Shown in pieces: positions 24,655-32,844 of a DNA stretch of 64,000 nucleotides. The notes beneath the pieces were generated by a model. It did not search any database. It worked only from the letters and a program-made list of their open reading frames with translations, and was not told the origin of the DNA. Made by a program: the position numbers and the translations under genes. Origin of the DNA: Tritonibacter mobilis (GTDB lineage Bacteria; Pseudomonadota; Alphaproteobacteria; Rhodobacterales; Rhodobacteraceae). The stretch is from assembly GCF_001681715.1 (NCBI RefSeq), contig NZ_LNWY01000011.1, positions 1-64,000 of the forward strand, written 5' to 3'. The first letter of the stretch is position 1. Every line of letters starts with the position of its first letter.

Positions 24655-26379
24655 TTATGCGCCGTCGCCATCGTCGCCGATGTAGCTGGAGCTGAAGCCC
24701 CCGCCGACCACGGTCATATCAACGGTGTTCCCAAGCACGTTGGCACCCATCACGATGCTCTGGTTGAACGCGGTGGTATCGACCTGAGCCGCCGACGAAG
24801 CGAAGGACTCACCGGTTACGAAACCATCGTCACCGTTGTTCGATCCCCACATGCCCGCGTTGCCGCCAGCACCGCCAGCACCGGTGGTCGCCATGCCGCC
24901 AGCTCCGCCGGTTCCGCCACCGGCCTGCACGCCGCCAACGACAGCCTGACCGCCGAAGCCGTCACCACTGCTGCCGCCCCAGGCGTGCCCGCCGTAGCCA
25001 TCGCCACCGTCACCGGCACCTGCAACATTCATGCCGCCATTGCCCTGAGAGTTGTTCAGAGCAGCAGCCCATGCCGCAGCGTCGCCGCCGTCACCACCGT
25101 TGGCGTTGCCGCCAGAGCCGTAGCCTTCACCATTGCCAGCTGCAGCTGCCAGAGATCCGGCGTCACCGCCGTTTCCGCTTTCGCCAGAGCCGCCACCGAT
25201 ACCGGTGCCGATTGCATCCGCATCGGATGTGCCGCCGTCACCGCCGTCTGCACCTGCAAGGCCAAGACCCAGAAGTCCCAGACCACCGCCAATAGCGCCG
25301 GTATCACCGGTGTCGCTGCTGTCGGAGTTCGCTCCTGCAGCGCCGACGCCTACGCCAAGACCGCCTGCATCACCGGTGTCGCCACCGTCTGCATTCGATC
25401 CAGCCAGCCCTGCGCCGACACCGAGGCCCGCACCGATGGAGGTTGCCGCTCCGCCGTCGTCGCTGGTTGCGTCAGAGTCTGCCCCTGCGCCACCAATCCC
25501 GACACCAAGGCCGATGGATGCAGCATTGCCGCCGTTTGCACCGTTACCGCCCTGTGCGGATCCGTTGCCACCGTTGCCGCTGGCTCCGCCAGTTGCCCCG
25601 GCTGCGCCGCCGATCCCCAGACCGCCAAGTGCGCCTGCACCGTTTGCGGTGGCTCCGCCGCCGCCAGTACCGCCGCCTGCGCCAGCTGCGATACCATCAT
25701 CAGCAGTTGCAGTGCCGCCTTTTGCGGTGTTGGTCTGGTTCATCGTGCCATTATTGGACACGTTGCTCAGGTGGTCGTTGTCTTGCAGGTTGTTGGACTG
25801 CGCATTGATGGTTCCGGCATCGTTGCCAGCACCGTTCAGCGCGTCGTTCAACATGCTATCCAGATCAAGGTCGTTGCCCGGATTATAGTCGATGTTGCCC
25901 TTCGCCATGATGAAGTCACCGGCGTTGGAGTGATCCAGATCGATGTCGGCAAAATCATCGTCGGTGGGCTCATAGCCTTCAATCCCCACCGCGACATCCA
26001 CGGTGACCGTAGAATCGTTGGTGTTGGAATTCAGGTTGCCATTGGCGTTGAGGTTGGCATTGCCGTTGGCGTTGCCATTCGCGTTGCCGTTGGCATTCCC
26101 ATTGGCGTTGCCGTTATGGTTGCCGTTGCCATTCGCGTTCCCGTTGCCATTGAGGTTGCCGTTCCCGTTACCATTGCCGTTCAAATTGCCATTCCAGCTC
26201 TCACTGGATTGGTACTGGCCCTGATCCTGATCTTGATCCTGGTCGGACAGCTGACCCTGCGCCTGCAGCTGAGCTTGCAGCTCCGCCTGCGCCTGGCCTT
26301 GGCCCTGCAGCTGGTCTTGATCCTGATCCTGAGACTGGTCGCCCATCGGGCCGAAGTGGAATTGGTTTTTCTTAGACAT
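24655..26379 (-). CDS. low-complexity Gln-, Asn-Gly- and Gly-rich protein, probable type I secreted matrix protein
   Basis: 574 residues from an ATG at 26379 with GGGAGA in front. After a short start (MSKKNQFHFGPMGDQ), residues about 15-56 are almost only Q, D, G, A and L (QDQDQDQLQGQGQAQAELQA). Residues about 62-115 are NGN/NAN repeats. An acidic segment follows (about 120-200), then about 300 residues of Gly/Ala-rich sequence with Asp. The C-terminal 50 residues are different, with FNQSIVMGANVLGNTVDMTVVGG, a motif echoed in the neighbouring secreted protein. There is no Sec signal or transmembrane segment. It is adjacent to a type I exporter operon. Composition resembles extracellular scaffold proteins; the function is not known. 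The opposite strand is also open over most of its length but is a shadow of this biased composition. Confidence 0.7.
   Translation of the reverse strand: MSKKNQFHFGPMGDQSQDQDQDQLQGQGQAQAELQAQLQAQGQLSDQDQDQDQGQYQSSESWNGNLNGNGNGNGNLNGNGNANGNGNHNGNANGNANGNANGNANGNANLNANGNLNSNTNDSTVTVDVAVGIEGYEPTDDDFADIDLDHSNAGDFIMAKGNIDYNPGNDLDLDSMLNDALNGAGNDAGTINAQSNNLQDNDHLSNVSNNGTMNQTNTAKGGTATADDGIAAGAGGGTGGGGATANGAGALGGLGIGGAAGATGGASGNGGNGSAQGGNGANGGNAASIGLGVGIGGAGADSDATSDDGGAATSIGAGLGVGAGLAGSNADGGDTGDAGGLGVGVGAAGANSDSSDTGDTGAIGGGLGLLGLGLAGADGGDGGTSDADAIGTGIGGGSGESGNGGDAGSLAAAAGNGEGYGSGGNANGGDGGDAAAWAAALNNSQGNGGMNVAGAGDGGDGYGGHAWGGSSGDGFGGQAVVGGVQAGGGTGGAGGMATTGAGGAGGNAGMWGSNNGDDGFVTGESFASSAAQVDTTAFNQSIVMGANVLGNTVDMTVVGGGFSSSYIGDDGDGA
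26030..26215 (-). repeat. in-frame coding tandem repeat (Asn-Gly / Asn-Ala units)
   Basis: Imperfect 6-bp and 12-bp units, read on the plus strand as variants of TTGCCGTTGGCATTGCCATT, encode alternating NGN and NAN. Because the unit is a multiple of three, changes in copy number would alter protein length without a frameshift. Confidence 0.75.
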
Positions 26380-27503
26380 AGGATGTCTCCCGTAATGCAT
26401 TCCCGGGATCGCCACTCATATCAAAAGCGATCATTTGGGTTTGCCATTGATGTGTTTTCATGAAATTGCGCGCCGTTGAGATTTCTCTTCTGCCGGTGCG
26501 CTGCAGAAGTTTCGTGTGTCAGATATTTGATCCCCCCTCGCTATGCATTTTTGAAACAAAAGAGCCGGAGACAAACAGGCGATGATACGCGCTGTATTGC
26601 TGGCTCTTTCCTGCGGGCGCTGAGGCCAGCAAGGTCACAAAAGGTGACGTTCAGAGCATTGCGAAAGCAGAAACGTAAAACCACCCAACCATAGGATTAA
26701 GAATGGAAAATAATTACTTATGTATTTGTTTTTATAGTATTTTTTACATCGTTCTTGTGGTCGCGAAACGATGCGCTGGCCGTGGATATCATTCGTTTCG
26801 GTTGGCCTAATCGATGGGTTTAGTTCAGTTGAAACAAGAAGATTTCAGTGACCGTTCACAAGGCGTAGGCCATATGAAGGAGGGGCAATCTGTGACCACA
26901 AATTTAATCCACTGATTTAATACGTAGGCTGACTATAATGTATGCTGCCAAAAACGAAAAAGATTCCCGAACCAGCCGTGCAACTATAATGAGATACGGC
27001 GTAACTCGTGGAAATTATTAAGGTTGTGCGCAGATGATTCGAAGATTCGTATGAAAACGCCGCACCTTCTCCAAATGAGCAGTCCATTCGGTGTGAGAAT
27101 TTGTGAGAACAACAACTCTCTGGCGTGAAAATGCCGTGATTTCTGCATGGTTGCAGTGTTTGTTCTGTTGAGTAGGGGGCTTATTGACCTTGCGTCAACT
27201 TTTTGATTTTTCAGGGTGTTTTTCGAAAGTAAACATGTTGATCGCGAGAATATTCGTCACGATTGAGCAAATTTACGCCCGAACACGGCAGACACTTACG
27301 ATAAATTGTGATAATTTTTTGTAGTTAGTTTGGCATTAATCAATGTGCCCGTCTCCGGGGGGAGGGAGCATCACGCTCTAGGGACAATTGGTGCATCGGG
27401 CGATATCGAGCGCCCTGCTATCGGATGTATAAATCCGAAGCAAAAAAGTAGTTTTAGTCGTGCAGGTACGTTCGCAACATGTGAAAACCAAGTGGGATGC
27501 GAC
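26380..27503. other. 1.1-kb AT-richer intergenic region between divergent secretion and LuxR genes
   Basis: No coding sequence is supported. The region is clearly richer in A+T than its surroundings, especially 26690-27340, as expected of a large regulatory region serving both the Gly-rich gene (minus) and the LuxR gene (plus). A 10-bp-phased direct repeat is annotated at 27092-27109. The frame of the LuxR gene is open back to 27330, but the upstream part does not look like protein. Confidence 0.5.
27092..27109. promoter_or_regulatory. direct repeat TGTGAGAA spaced by one helical turn
   Basis: TGTGAGAA occurs at 27092-27099 and again at 27102-27109, so equivalent bases are exactly 10 bp apart. 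Such phasing is typical of tandem activator or repressor half-sites on one DNA face. The binder is unknown; the LuxR-type product encoded at 27504 is a candidate. Confidence 0.35.
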
Positions 27504-28277
27504 ATGAAGAGTAACGAGTTCAAAAGTGAATTAAGTGGGATCACGTGCTATTTCGTAGGAAATGCGCATGACTTCTCAGAACCAGCCATCGAACTGGCGA
27601 CGATCAGTTTCAAGTCTGTTCGGTTCGAACGTCTTGAAACGATTGAAGATCTCCTTTCCCTAGATGTGGATCGGGTAGATCGCGTGCGTTCGATTATTTT
27701 AAATCAATCTATGGGTGAATCGTTTAGCAATTTCATAGATCAAATTCAAGATAAATTTCCCAGTGCCACTACGGCTTTTGCGTATCGGCAACCTGAATTG
27801 GCACGTTCTTTTTTAGTCCGAATGAAAAACCAACGCCCGAAGCGCGGGGTTGGCTTTCTGCCAATGAACCGGGATCTTGATCGCTGGCTTACGGTTTTGC
27901 GGTTGCTGGTGCGGGGGGAAAACTACGTGCCGGGGGAGCTCTATGATGATTTTTTTTCGGGCGCTGACGTCGCGGCGGCGCATGAGCGGCTGCCAGCGCC
28001 GAGCGAACCGGAGCCATCCTCTCCCAAGCCGTGCGCCGCAGGTCAGCAGCGCGCATCAAAGGCAGGCAATATCCGCCTGACCACGCGCGAGGCACAGGTT
28101 CTGTCCTGTGTCGCCGAAGGTAAGCAGAACAAGCTGATCGCCAATCGGCTCGGGTTGTCGGAACATACAGTGAAGCTCCATATCCACCATGTGATTGCCA
28201 AGCTTGGCGTCAACAACCGAACCGAGGCCGCTGTTTGGTTTCTGGAAAACCACGGCTCCGATCAGTTCGTTCAATGA
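27504..28277 (+). CDS. LuxR-family regulator with receiver-like N-terminus (CsgD-like architecture)
   Basis: 257 residues from the ATG at 27504. The C-terminal LuxR/GerE helix-turn-helix (about 195-255) reads LTTREAQVLSCVAEGKQNKLIANRLGLSEHTVKLHIHHVIAKLGVNNRTEAA. The N-terminal 150 residues have the strand-helix rhythm of a receiver domain and end in GFLPMNRDLDRW...GENYVPGEL, as receivers joined to LuxR domains do. However, no canonical acidic pocket or phospho-acceptor Asp is obvious, so it may be an unphosphorylated pseudo-receiver. Its position between a type I secretion/matrix protein locus and an exopolysaccharide cassette suggests it controls matrix production. The next gene overlaps its stop. 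Confidence 0.75.
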   Translation: MKSNEFKSELSGITCYFVGNAHDFSEPAIELATISFKSVRFERLETIEDLLSLDVDRVDRVRSIILNQSMGESFSNFIDQIQDKFPSATTAFAYRQPELARSFLVRMKNQRPKRGVGFLPMNRDLDRWLTVLRLLVRGENYVPGELYDDFFSGADVAAAHERLPAPSEPEPSSPKPCAAGQQRASKAGNIRLTTREAQVLSCVAEGKQNKLIANRLGLSEHTVKLHIHHVIAKLGVNNRTEAAVWFLENHGSDQFVQ

Positions 28278-28774
28278 AGGGGGCCGCGCATCAACCGAGT
28301 TTTGATGCGTTCCTCTTGCTGGTCGGTCGGCTTAACTATGCGTGGACCAATACCGAAAGCCTGTTGATCCATCTGATTGCCGGGTTGGCCGAGGTGGATA
28401 AGGAAACCGCGACGGTAATCTTCCTGACTCTTAACACCACGCGTGCGCGCATCGATCTGGTCGAGCGGTTGAGCAAACTCGACAGGGTTTCCGCCGATGA
28501 AAGAGAGCCGGTGCTTGCGCTGACCGGGCGCATCCAACGTCAATCCGCACTGCGCAATCGCTACAATCACTGCATCTATGCGTTTGACCCTGAGAATGGG
28601 AATCTCCACACGATTCTCATGCGAATCGCGGACCGCAAGGACACGCTGAAAATCGGTCAATCCACACCGCTGAACGATGCCGCCGCTGAGGATATCGAGA
28701 CGGCGATCTCGGAATTGACGGCGATAAATCACGGTATCTGGCAGGTGATTGCACAGTTTGGTTATCCGGCCTGA
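28274..28774 (+). CDS. conserved protein of unknown function, mainly helical
   Basis: 166 residues. The ATG overlaps the stop of the LuxR gene (ATGA), so the two are translationally coupled. The sequence is predicted to be largely helical, with FLLLVGRLNYAWTNTESLLIHLIAGLAEVDKETA at the start and SALRNRYNHCIYAFDPE in the middle. The RxxxxH-containing helix resembles HEPN-like helical domains only superficially. No signal peptide or membrane segment. The family is not recognised; tight linkage to the regulator suggests a regulatory partner. Confidence 0.6.
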   Translation: MKGAAHQPSFDAFLLLVGRLNYAWTNTESLLIHLIAGLAEVDKETATVIFLTLNTTRARIDLVERLSKLDRVSADEREPVLALTGRIQRQSALRNRYNHCIYAFDPENGNLHTILMRIADRKDTLKIGQSTPLNDAAAEDIETAISELTAINHGIWQVIAQFGYPA

Positions 28775-28989
28775 GATCTCGGCCCCAAGACCCTAGCCAA
28801 ACGGTCTAACCCTATTGCTAGCTTCACAGAAAATGCTTTGATTTTATGATGATAAGCTCAGTGTTTTTTAATTTTGAGCAGCTTGGATGCGGTGAGGGAC
28901 GGTGACGGTTTTCACTCCATAACTCCGAAGAAATGCATCCGGCACAACCGCAATTCTGGGCTGCTGATTGACACCGGGGGGTGTGAGTA

Positions 28990-30012
28990 ATGGCAGCTAG
29001 AGTTTCATTGGTTCCGGTCTCAAAGAAAACGAGCCAAAACAGACGTCGGATCATGGTGGCAGGGGGCGCAGGTTTTGTCGGCGCGCATCTGTGCCAACGG
29101 CTGGTTCACGATGGCCATGAGGTCATCTGCATCGACAATTTTCAAACCGGTCGCATGTGCAATATCGTGCATCTTTTGGATGACGAGAATTTCACCTGTG
29201 TGTCGCACGACATTGTCGACCCGCTGCCTGATCTGGGACAGGTGGATGAGATCTACAACCTCGCCTGTGCGGCCTCTCCCAAGAAGTATCAGGTCGATCC
29301 GATCCACACGTTCAAGACAAATGTGTTCGGGGCGTTGAACCTGCTGGAGCTGGCGTTGCAACACGATGCGACGATCCTGCAATCTTCCACCTCTGAGGTT
29401 TATGGTGATCCGGAGATTACGCCGCAGGCGGAGACCTATCGCGGCAACGTCAATACCATGGGGCCGCGCTCTTGCTATGATGAAGGCAAACGGGCGGTGG
29501 AGACGCTGTTTTACGATTTCCATCATGCACGCGGCGCCAAAACCCGCGTGGCCCGTATTTTCAATACCTACGGTCCGGGCATGTGCCCTCAGGACGGGCG
29601 GGTGATCTCCAACTTCGTTACTCAGGCGCTGTCCGGGGTGCCGGTTACCGTCTATGGCGATGGCAGTCAGACCCGTTCCTTCTGTTTTGTGAGCGATCTG
29701 GTGGAGGGGCTTATGGCGCTGATGGCATGCGAGGATGCGCCGGTTCAGGCCTATAACCTCGGCAACCCCGGTGAGTTCACCGTAAGGGAGGTGGCGCAGC
29801 ACATCATTGAGACCTTGGGGTCCAAGTCAGAGGTCGCTTATTTGGACCTGCCGGTGGATGATCCGCGCCAGCGCTGCCCAGACATTTCCCGTGCCAAGGC
29901 TGATCTGAACTGGGCGCCCAAAGTGTCGCTTGCGGATGGGCTGCGGATGACGGTTCCTTATTTTGCGGGGCAGCTTCAACGGCCTGCCGCCCGCCTGCTG
30001 GTTGCAGAATGA
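28990..30012 (+). CDS. NAD-dependent sugar-nucleotide epimerase/decarboxylase (UDP-glucuronate decarboxylase-like)
   Basis: 340-residue extended short-chain dehydrogenase. The Rossmann motif GGAGFVGAH is near residue 25. SSTSEVYGDP and the catalytic Tyr-x-x-x-Lys in SCYDEGKR follow, and the latter with surrounding GNVNTMGPRS is the UXS signature (UDP-glucuronate to UDP-xylose). RIFNTYGPGMCPQDGRVISNFV is also typical. It would supply a nucleotide sugar for the polysaccharide made by the GT2 enzyme two genes later. ATG at 28990 has GGGGGG nearby; an internal ATG at 29053 is possible but would remove residues before the Rossmann fold only. Confidence 0.82.
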   Translation: MAARVSLVPVSKKTSQNRRRIMVAGGAGFVGAHLCQRLVHDGHEVICIDNFQTGRMCNIVHLLDDENFTCVSHDIVDPLPDLGQVDEIYNLACAASPKKYQVDPIHTFKTNVFGALNLLELALQHDATILQSSTSEVYGDPEITPQAETYRGNVNTMGPRSCYDEGKRAVETLFYDFHHARGAKTRVARIFNTYGPGMCPQDGRVISNFVTQALSGVPVTVYGDGSQTRSFCFVSDLVEGLMALMACEDAPVQAYNLGNPGEFTVREVAQHIIETLGSKSEVAYLDLPVDDPRQRCPDISRAKADLNWAPKVSLADGLRMTVPYFAGQLQRPAARLLVAE

Positions 30013-31013
30013 AGACGGGGCAGAACATATGCGTGACCGGTGGGGCCGGTTACATTGGCAGCCACGCCTGCTATGCGCTGGCCCGCGAAGGGGTCTCGCC
30101 GATGGTGGTGGACAATCTGTCGACGGGCAATCGCAGCGCCATTCGCTGGGGGCCGCTGAGCCAGATTGATTTGCGCGATACTGAGCGGCTGGCACAAGCG
30201 CTGATCGCCCATGATATTTCGACCGTGATGCATTTTGCAGCGTCTGCCTATGTCGGGGAATCCGTCGCAGATCCAATGAAGTATTACGACAACAACGTTG
30301 GCGGCATGCTATCGCTGCTGCGCGCATGCGCGTTGGCGGGGGTGGAGCGGTTTGTGTTCTCCAGCAGTTGTGCCACCTATGGGATACCAGATGTTTTGCC
30401 CGTGGATGAACGTGCCGAGCAACGCCCGATCAATCCCTATGGCGAAAGCAAACTGATCTGCGAACACATGTTGCGCGATATTGCGCCTCAGATCGGAATG
30501 TCCTTTGCGATCCTGCGGTATTTTAACGTCGCAGGTGCTGATCCCAGCGGCGCATTGGCAGAGCAACATGACCCCGAAACCCATCTGGTGCCACTGACGC
30601 TCTTTACGGCGGCGGGGCGGCGGCATGTGCTCACGCTGTTTGGCGCTGATTATGATACGCCCGATGGCACCTGCATTCGTGACTACATCCATGTCAGCGA
30701 TCTGGTGCAAGGGCATCTGCTGGCGCTGGATCATCTTGAGGACCACAAGGGCAACCTGATTGTCAATCTGGGCAGCGGTCACGGAGTGTCCAACCTGCAG
30801 ATCATTCGCACGGTCGAGGAAATCACCCAGCGCCACGTCAGATTGCTAACTGCAGAGCGCCGGGTGGGAGATCCGCCGGTTTTGGTTGCCGACACCACAT
30901 TCGCCAATCAGATCCTCGGCTTTGAGCCGCAACGCTCTGATATTGAGACCATCGTCACCGATGCGGCGCGCAGCTTTGGCCTGTTGGAGGCGCAAAATGC
31001 AGAATCCGCATGA
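30009..31013 (+). CDS. galE: UDP-glucose 4-epimerase
   Basis: 334 residues. ATG overlaps the stop of the preceding epimerase gene. The family motifs are present: GGAGYIGSHACYAL at the N-terminus, FAASAYVGESVADPMKYYDNN, FSSSCATYG, and catalytic YGESK. It also has GTCIRDYIHVSDL, typical of GalE. It interconverts UDP-glucose and UDP-galactose in the cytoplasm. Its place in an operon with a processive glycosyltransferase suggests supply of UDP-galactose or a related donor for exopolysaccharide rather than galactose catabolism. Confidence 0.88.
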   Translation: MKTGQNICVTGGAGYIGSHACYALAREGVSPMVVDNLSTGNRSAIRWGPLSQIDLRDTERLAQALIAHDISTVMHFAASAYVGESVADPMKYYDNNVGGMLSLLRACALAGVERFVFSSSCATYGIPDVLPVDERAEQRPINPYGESKLICEHMLRDIAPQIGMSFAILRYFNVAGADPSGALAEQHDPETHLVPLTLFTAAGRRHVLTLFGADYDTPDGTCIRDYIHVSDLVQGHLLALDHLEDHKGNLIVNLGSGHGVSNLQIIRTVEEITQRHVRLLTAERRVGDPPVLVADTTFANQILGFEPQRSDIETIVTDAARSFGLLEAQNAESA

Positions 31014-32844
31014 CCTTTCCCACCAGCCGTTCCGTAGGCCGGTCCTGCAGGGGCGATTGCGTCGCAAATACCTGGCGCTGGCGCTGCTGTGGCTGATCGC
31101 GGCGGTGTTCTTCTGGCAATGGTGGCTGCGCCCGGATCATTATACGAGTTGGTATCTTTATTGGCCCGTCACCCTGTGTGTGTTCTGGGTGTTCTTTGTG
31201 CAGGCTTATCTCTTGGTGTTTTTCCTGCGCGCGCAGCATGCCACTGGCAGCCTCGCCGCGCTGGGGCCGCATCGGGTGGCGATGGTTGTGACCAAGGCCC
31301 CCTCAGAGCCGTTCGACGTGGTGCGGGTCACGCTGGAGGCCATGTTGGCGCAGGATGTGCCTCATGACACATGGCTGGCGGACGAAGACCCCGACCAAGA
31401 AACCCTTGAATGGTGCGCCCGGCACGGAGTTCAGGTCTCCACCCGCAAAGGCGTCGAGGATTACCACCAAAAAACATGGCCCCGGCGCACCCGCTGCAAA
31501 GAGGGCAACCTTGCCTATTTTTATGACCATTACGGCTATGATCGCTATGATTTCGTCTCGCAACTGGATGCGGACCATGTGCCGCAACCGAACTACCTGA
31601 GGGAAATTCTGCGCGCCTTTGTTGACCCGGATGTGGGCTATGTCAGCGCGCCGAGCATCTGCTCGCAGAATTCTGCCAACAGTTGGGCTGCCCGCAGTCG
31701 GTTGCACAGCGAGGCGGTTTTTCACGGTGTGGTGCAGGCGGGCTATGCCAATGGCTGGGCGCCGATGTGCATCGGGTCGCACTATGCAGTGCGGACCAAA
31801 GCCCTGCGCGACATTGGCGGATTGGGGCCGGAACTGGCCGAAGATCACTCCACCTCGATGCTGATGAACGCGGGCGGCTGGAAGGGCATGCACGCCATGG
31901 ATGCCATTGCGCTGGGGGATGGGCCGGCCACATTTGTCGATCTGATTGTACAAGAGTTTCAATGGTCTCGCAGCCTGATGACCATTCTGTTGCAATACAC
32001 GCCACGCTATTTCATGGCGCTCTCGCCCCGGCACCGGGTGCAGTTTGTCTTTTGCCAGATGTGCTACCCGCTGCTTGCGGGGTTTATGGCGCTGATGTTC
32101 CTCTTTCCCATTGTCGCGCTGTTGTGTGACGTACGCTATGCGGAAGTGACGTTTCCGGCCTTTCTTGCCCATGTCTGGCCGTCGACACTGGTGCTGCTGA
32201 TATTGGTGGGCTGCGTTCGCAGGGACGGATTCCTGCGGCCCTATGACGCCAAGGTGTTGGGCTGGGAAAAGGTGGCCTTTGCCTTTGCGCAATGGCCTTG
32301 GGTTCTCTTGGGTATCGCGATGGCCGTGCGGGACAGGCTGTTTGGCGGTTTTGTCGATTTCCGTGTCACGCCCAAAGGCTCCGGCGTGGTCGCCATGATC
32401 CCCTGGGCGGTGCTGTTGCCTTATGCGGTGCTGGCGATGATGTCGCTACTGCCAGTGCTGCTGGTTGAGCACATCTCGGACGCGGCGGGCTTTTACATCT
32501 TCGCGCTGATCAATGCGATTATCTACACGGTGCTGTTTTTTGTGATTGCGCATAAGCATCTGCAGGAAAACCAAATCCGAATTTTCAACTGGCCGCTGCG
32601 CACGGCGGCTCAGATGGGATGCGTGGTGCTGCTGTCTGGTTTTATCATGGTGGGCTTTGTGGAGCGCACCAATGCGGCGCTGGTCGCGCTGACCGATGCC
32701 GGCGGCAAGATCAAGATTTTTAAACCGTATTTCCCGGTTTCCGGGGCAGGGCGGAGCACCACCAACAGCCCAGTCATGGCCTACGACCCCGACTGGTACT
32801 CTCAATTACTTAACTCTCTGATTTCGCAAAGGACGGGAAAATGA
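30997..32844 (+). CDS. membrane-bound processive GT2 glycosyltransferase, cellulose/curdlan synthase-like
   Basis: 615 residues from the ATG at 30997, preceded by GGAGG and overlapping the end of galE. Two N-terminal transmembrane helices (about 25-75) are followed by the GT2 catalytic domain (about 90-360) with LADEDPD, the metal/UDP motif LDADH, and a TED-like AEDHSTS. The product-channel motif is QEFQW, a variant of QxxRW with Arg replaced by Gln. About five further helices follow (about 370-570). This is the architecture of bacterial cellulose, curdlan and mixed-linkage glucan synthases. No PilZ domain and no BcsB partner is seen. The glycan produced is unknown; the linked UXS-like and GalE enzymes suggest a sugar other than plain glucose. 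Confidence 0.85.
   Translation: MQNPHDLSHQPFRRPVLQGRLRRKYLALALLWLIAAVFFWQWWLRPDHYTSWYLYWPVTLCVFWVFFVQAYLLVFFLRAQHATGSLAALGPHRVAMVVTKAPSEPFDVVRVTLEAMLAQDVPHDTWLADEDPDQETLEWCARHGVQVSTRKGVEDYHQKTWPRRTRCKEGNLAYFYDHYGYDRYDFVSQLDADHVPQPNYLREILRAFVDPDVGYVSAPSICSQNSANSWAARSRLHSEAVFHGVVQAGYANGWAPMCIGSHYAVRTKALRDIGGLGPELAEDHSTSMLMNAGGWKGMHAMDAIALGDGPATFVDLIVQEFQWSRSLMTILLQYTPRYFMALSPRHRVQFVFCQMCYPLLAGFMALMFLFPIVALLCDVRYAEVTFPAFLAHVWPSTLVLLILVGCVRRDGFLRPYDAKVLGWEKVAFAFAQWPWVLLGIAMAVRDRLFGGFVDFRVTPKGSGVVAMIPWAVLLPYAVLAMMSLLPVLLVEHISDAAGFYIFALINAIIYTVLFFVIAHKHLQENQIRIFNWPLRTAAQMGCVVLLSGFIMVGFVERTNAALVALTDAGGKIKIFKPYFPVSGAGRSTTNSPVMAYDPDWYSQLLNSLISQRTGK

Noticed and set aside
22465-26379. Classical RTX calcium-binding repeats in the secreted proteins
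   Set aside because: No GGxGxDxUx nonamer arrays were found; the repeats are of other types.
24649-26463. Very long open frame on the plus strand opposite the Gly-rich gene
   Set aside because: It is the complement of a strongly biased repeat gene; its product is monotonous Val/Ala/Ile/Cys-rich sequence without domains, and it lacks a good start context. The minus-strand frame has a Shine-Dalgarno and fits the exporter operon.
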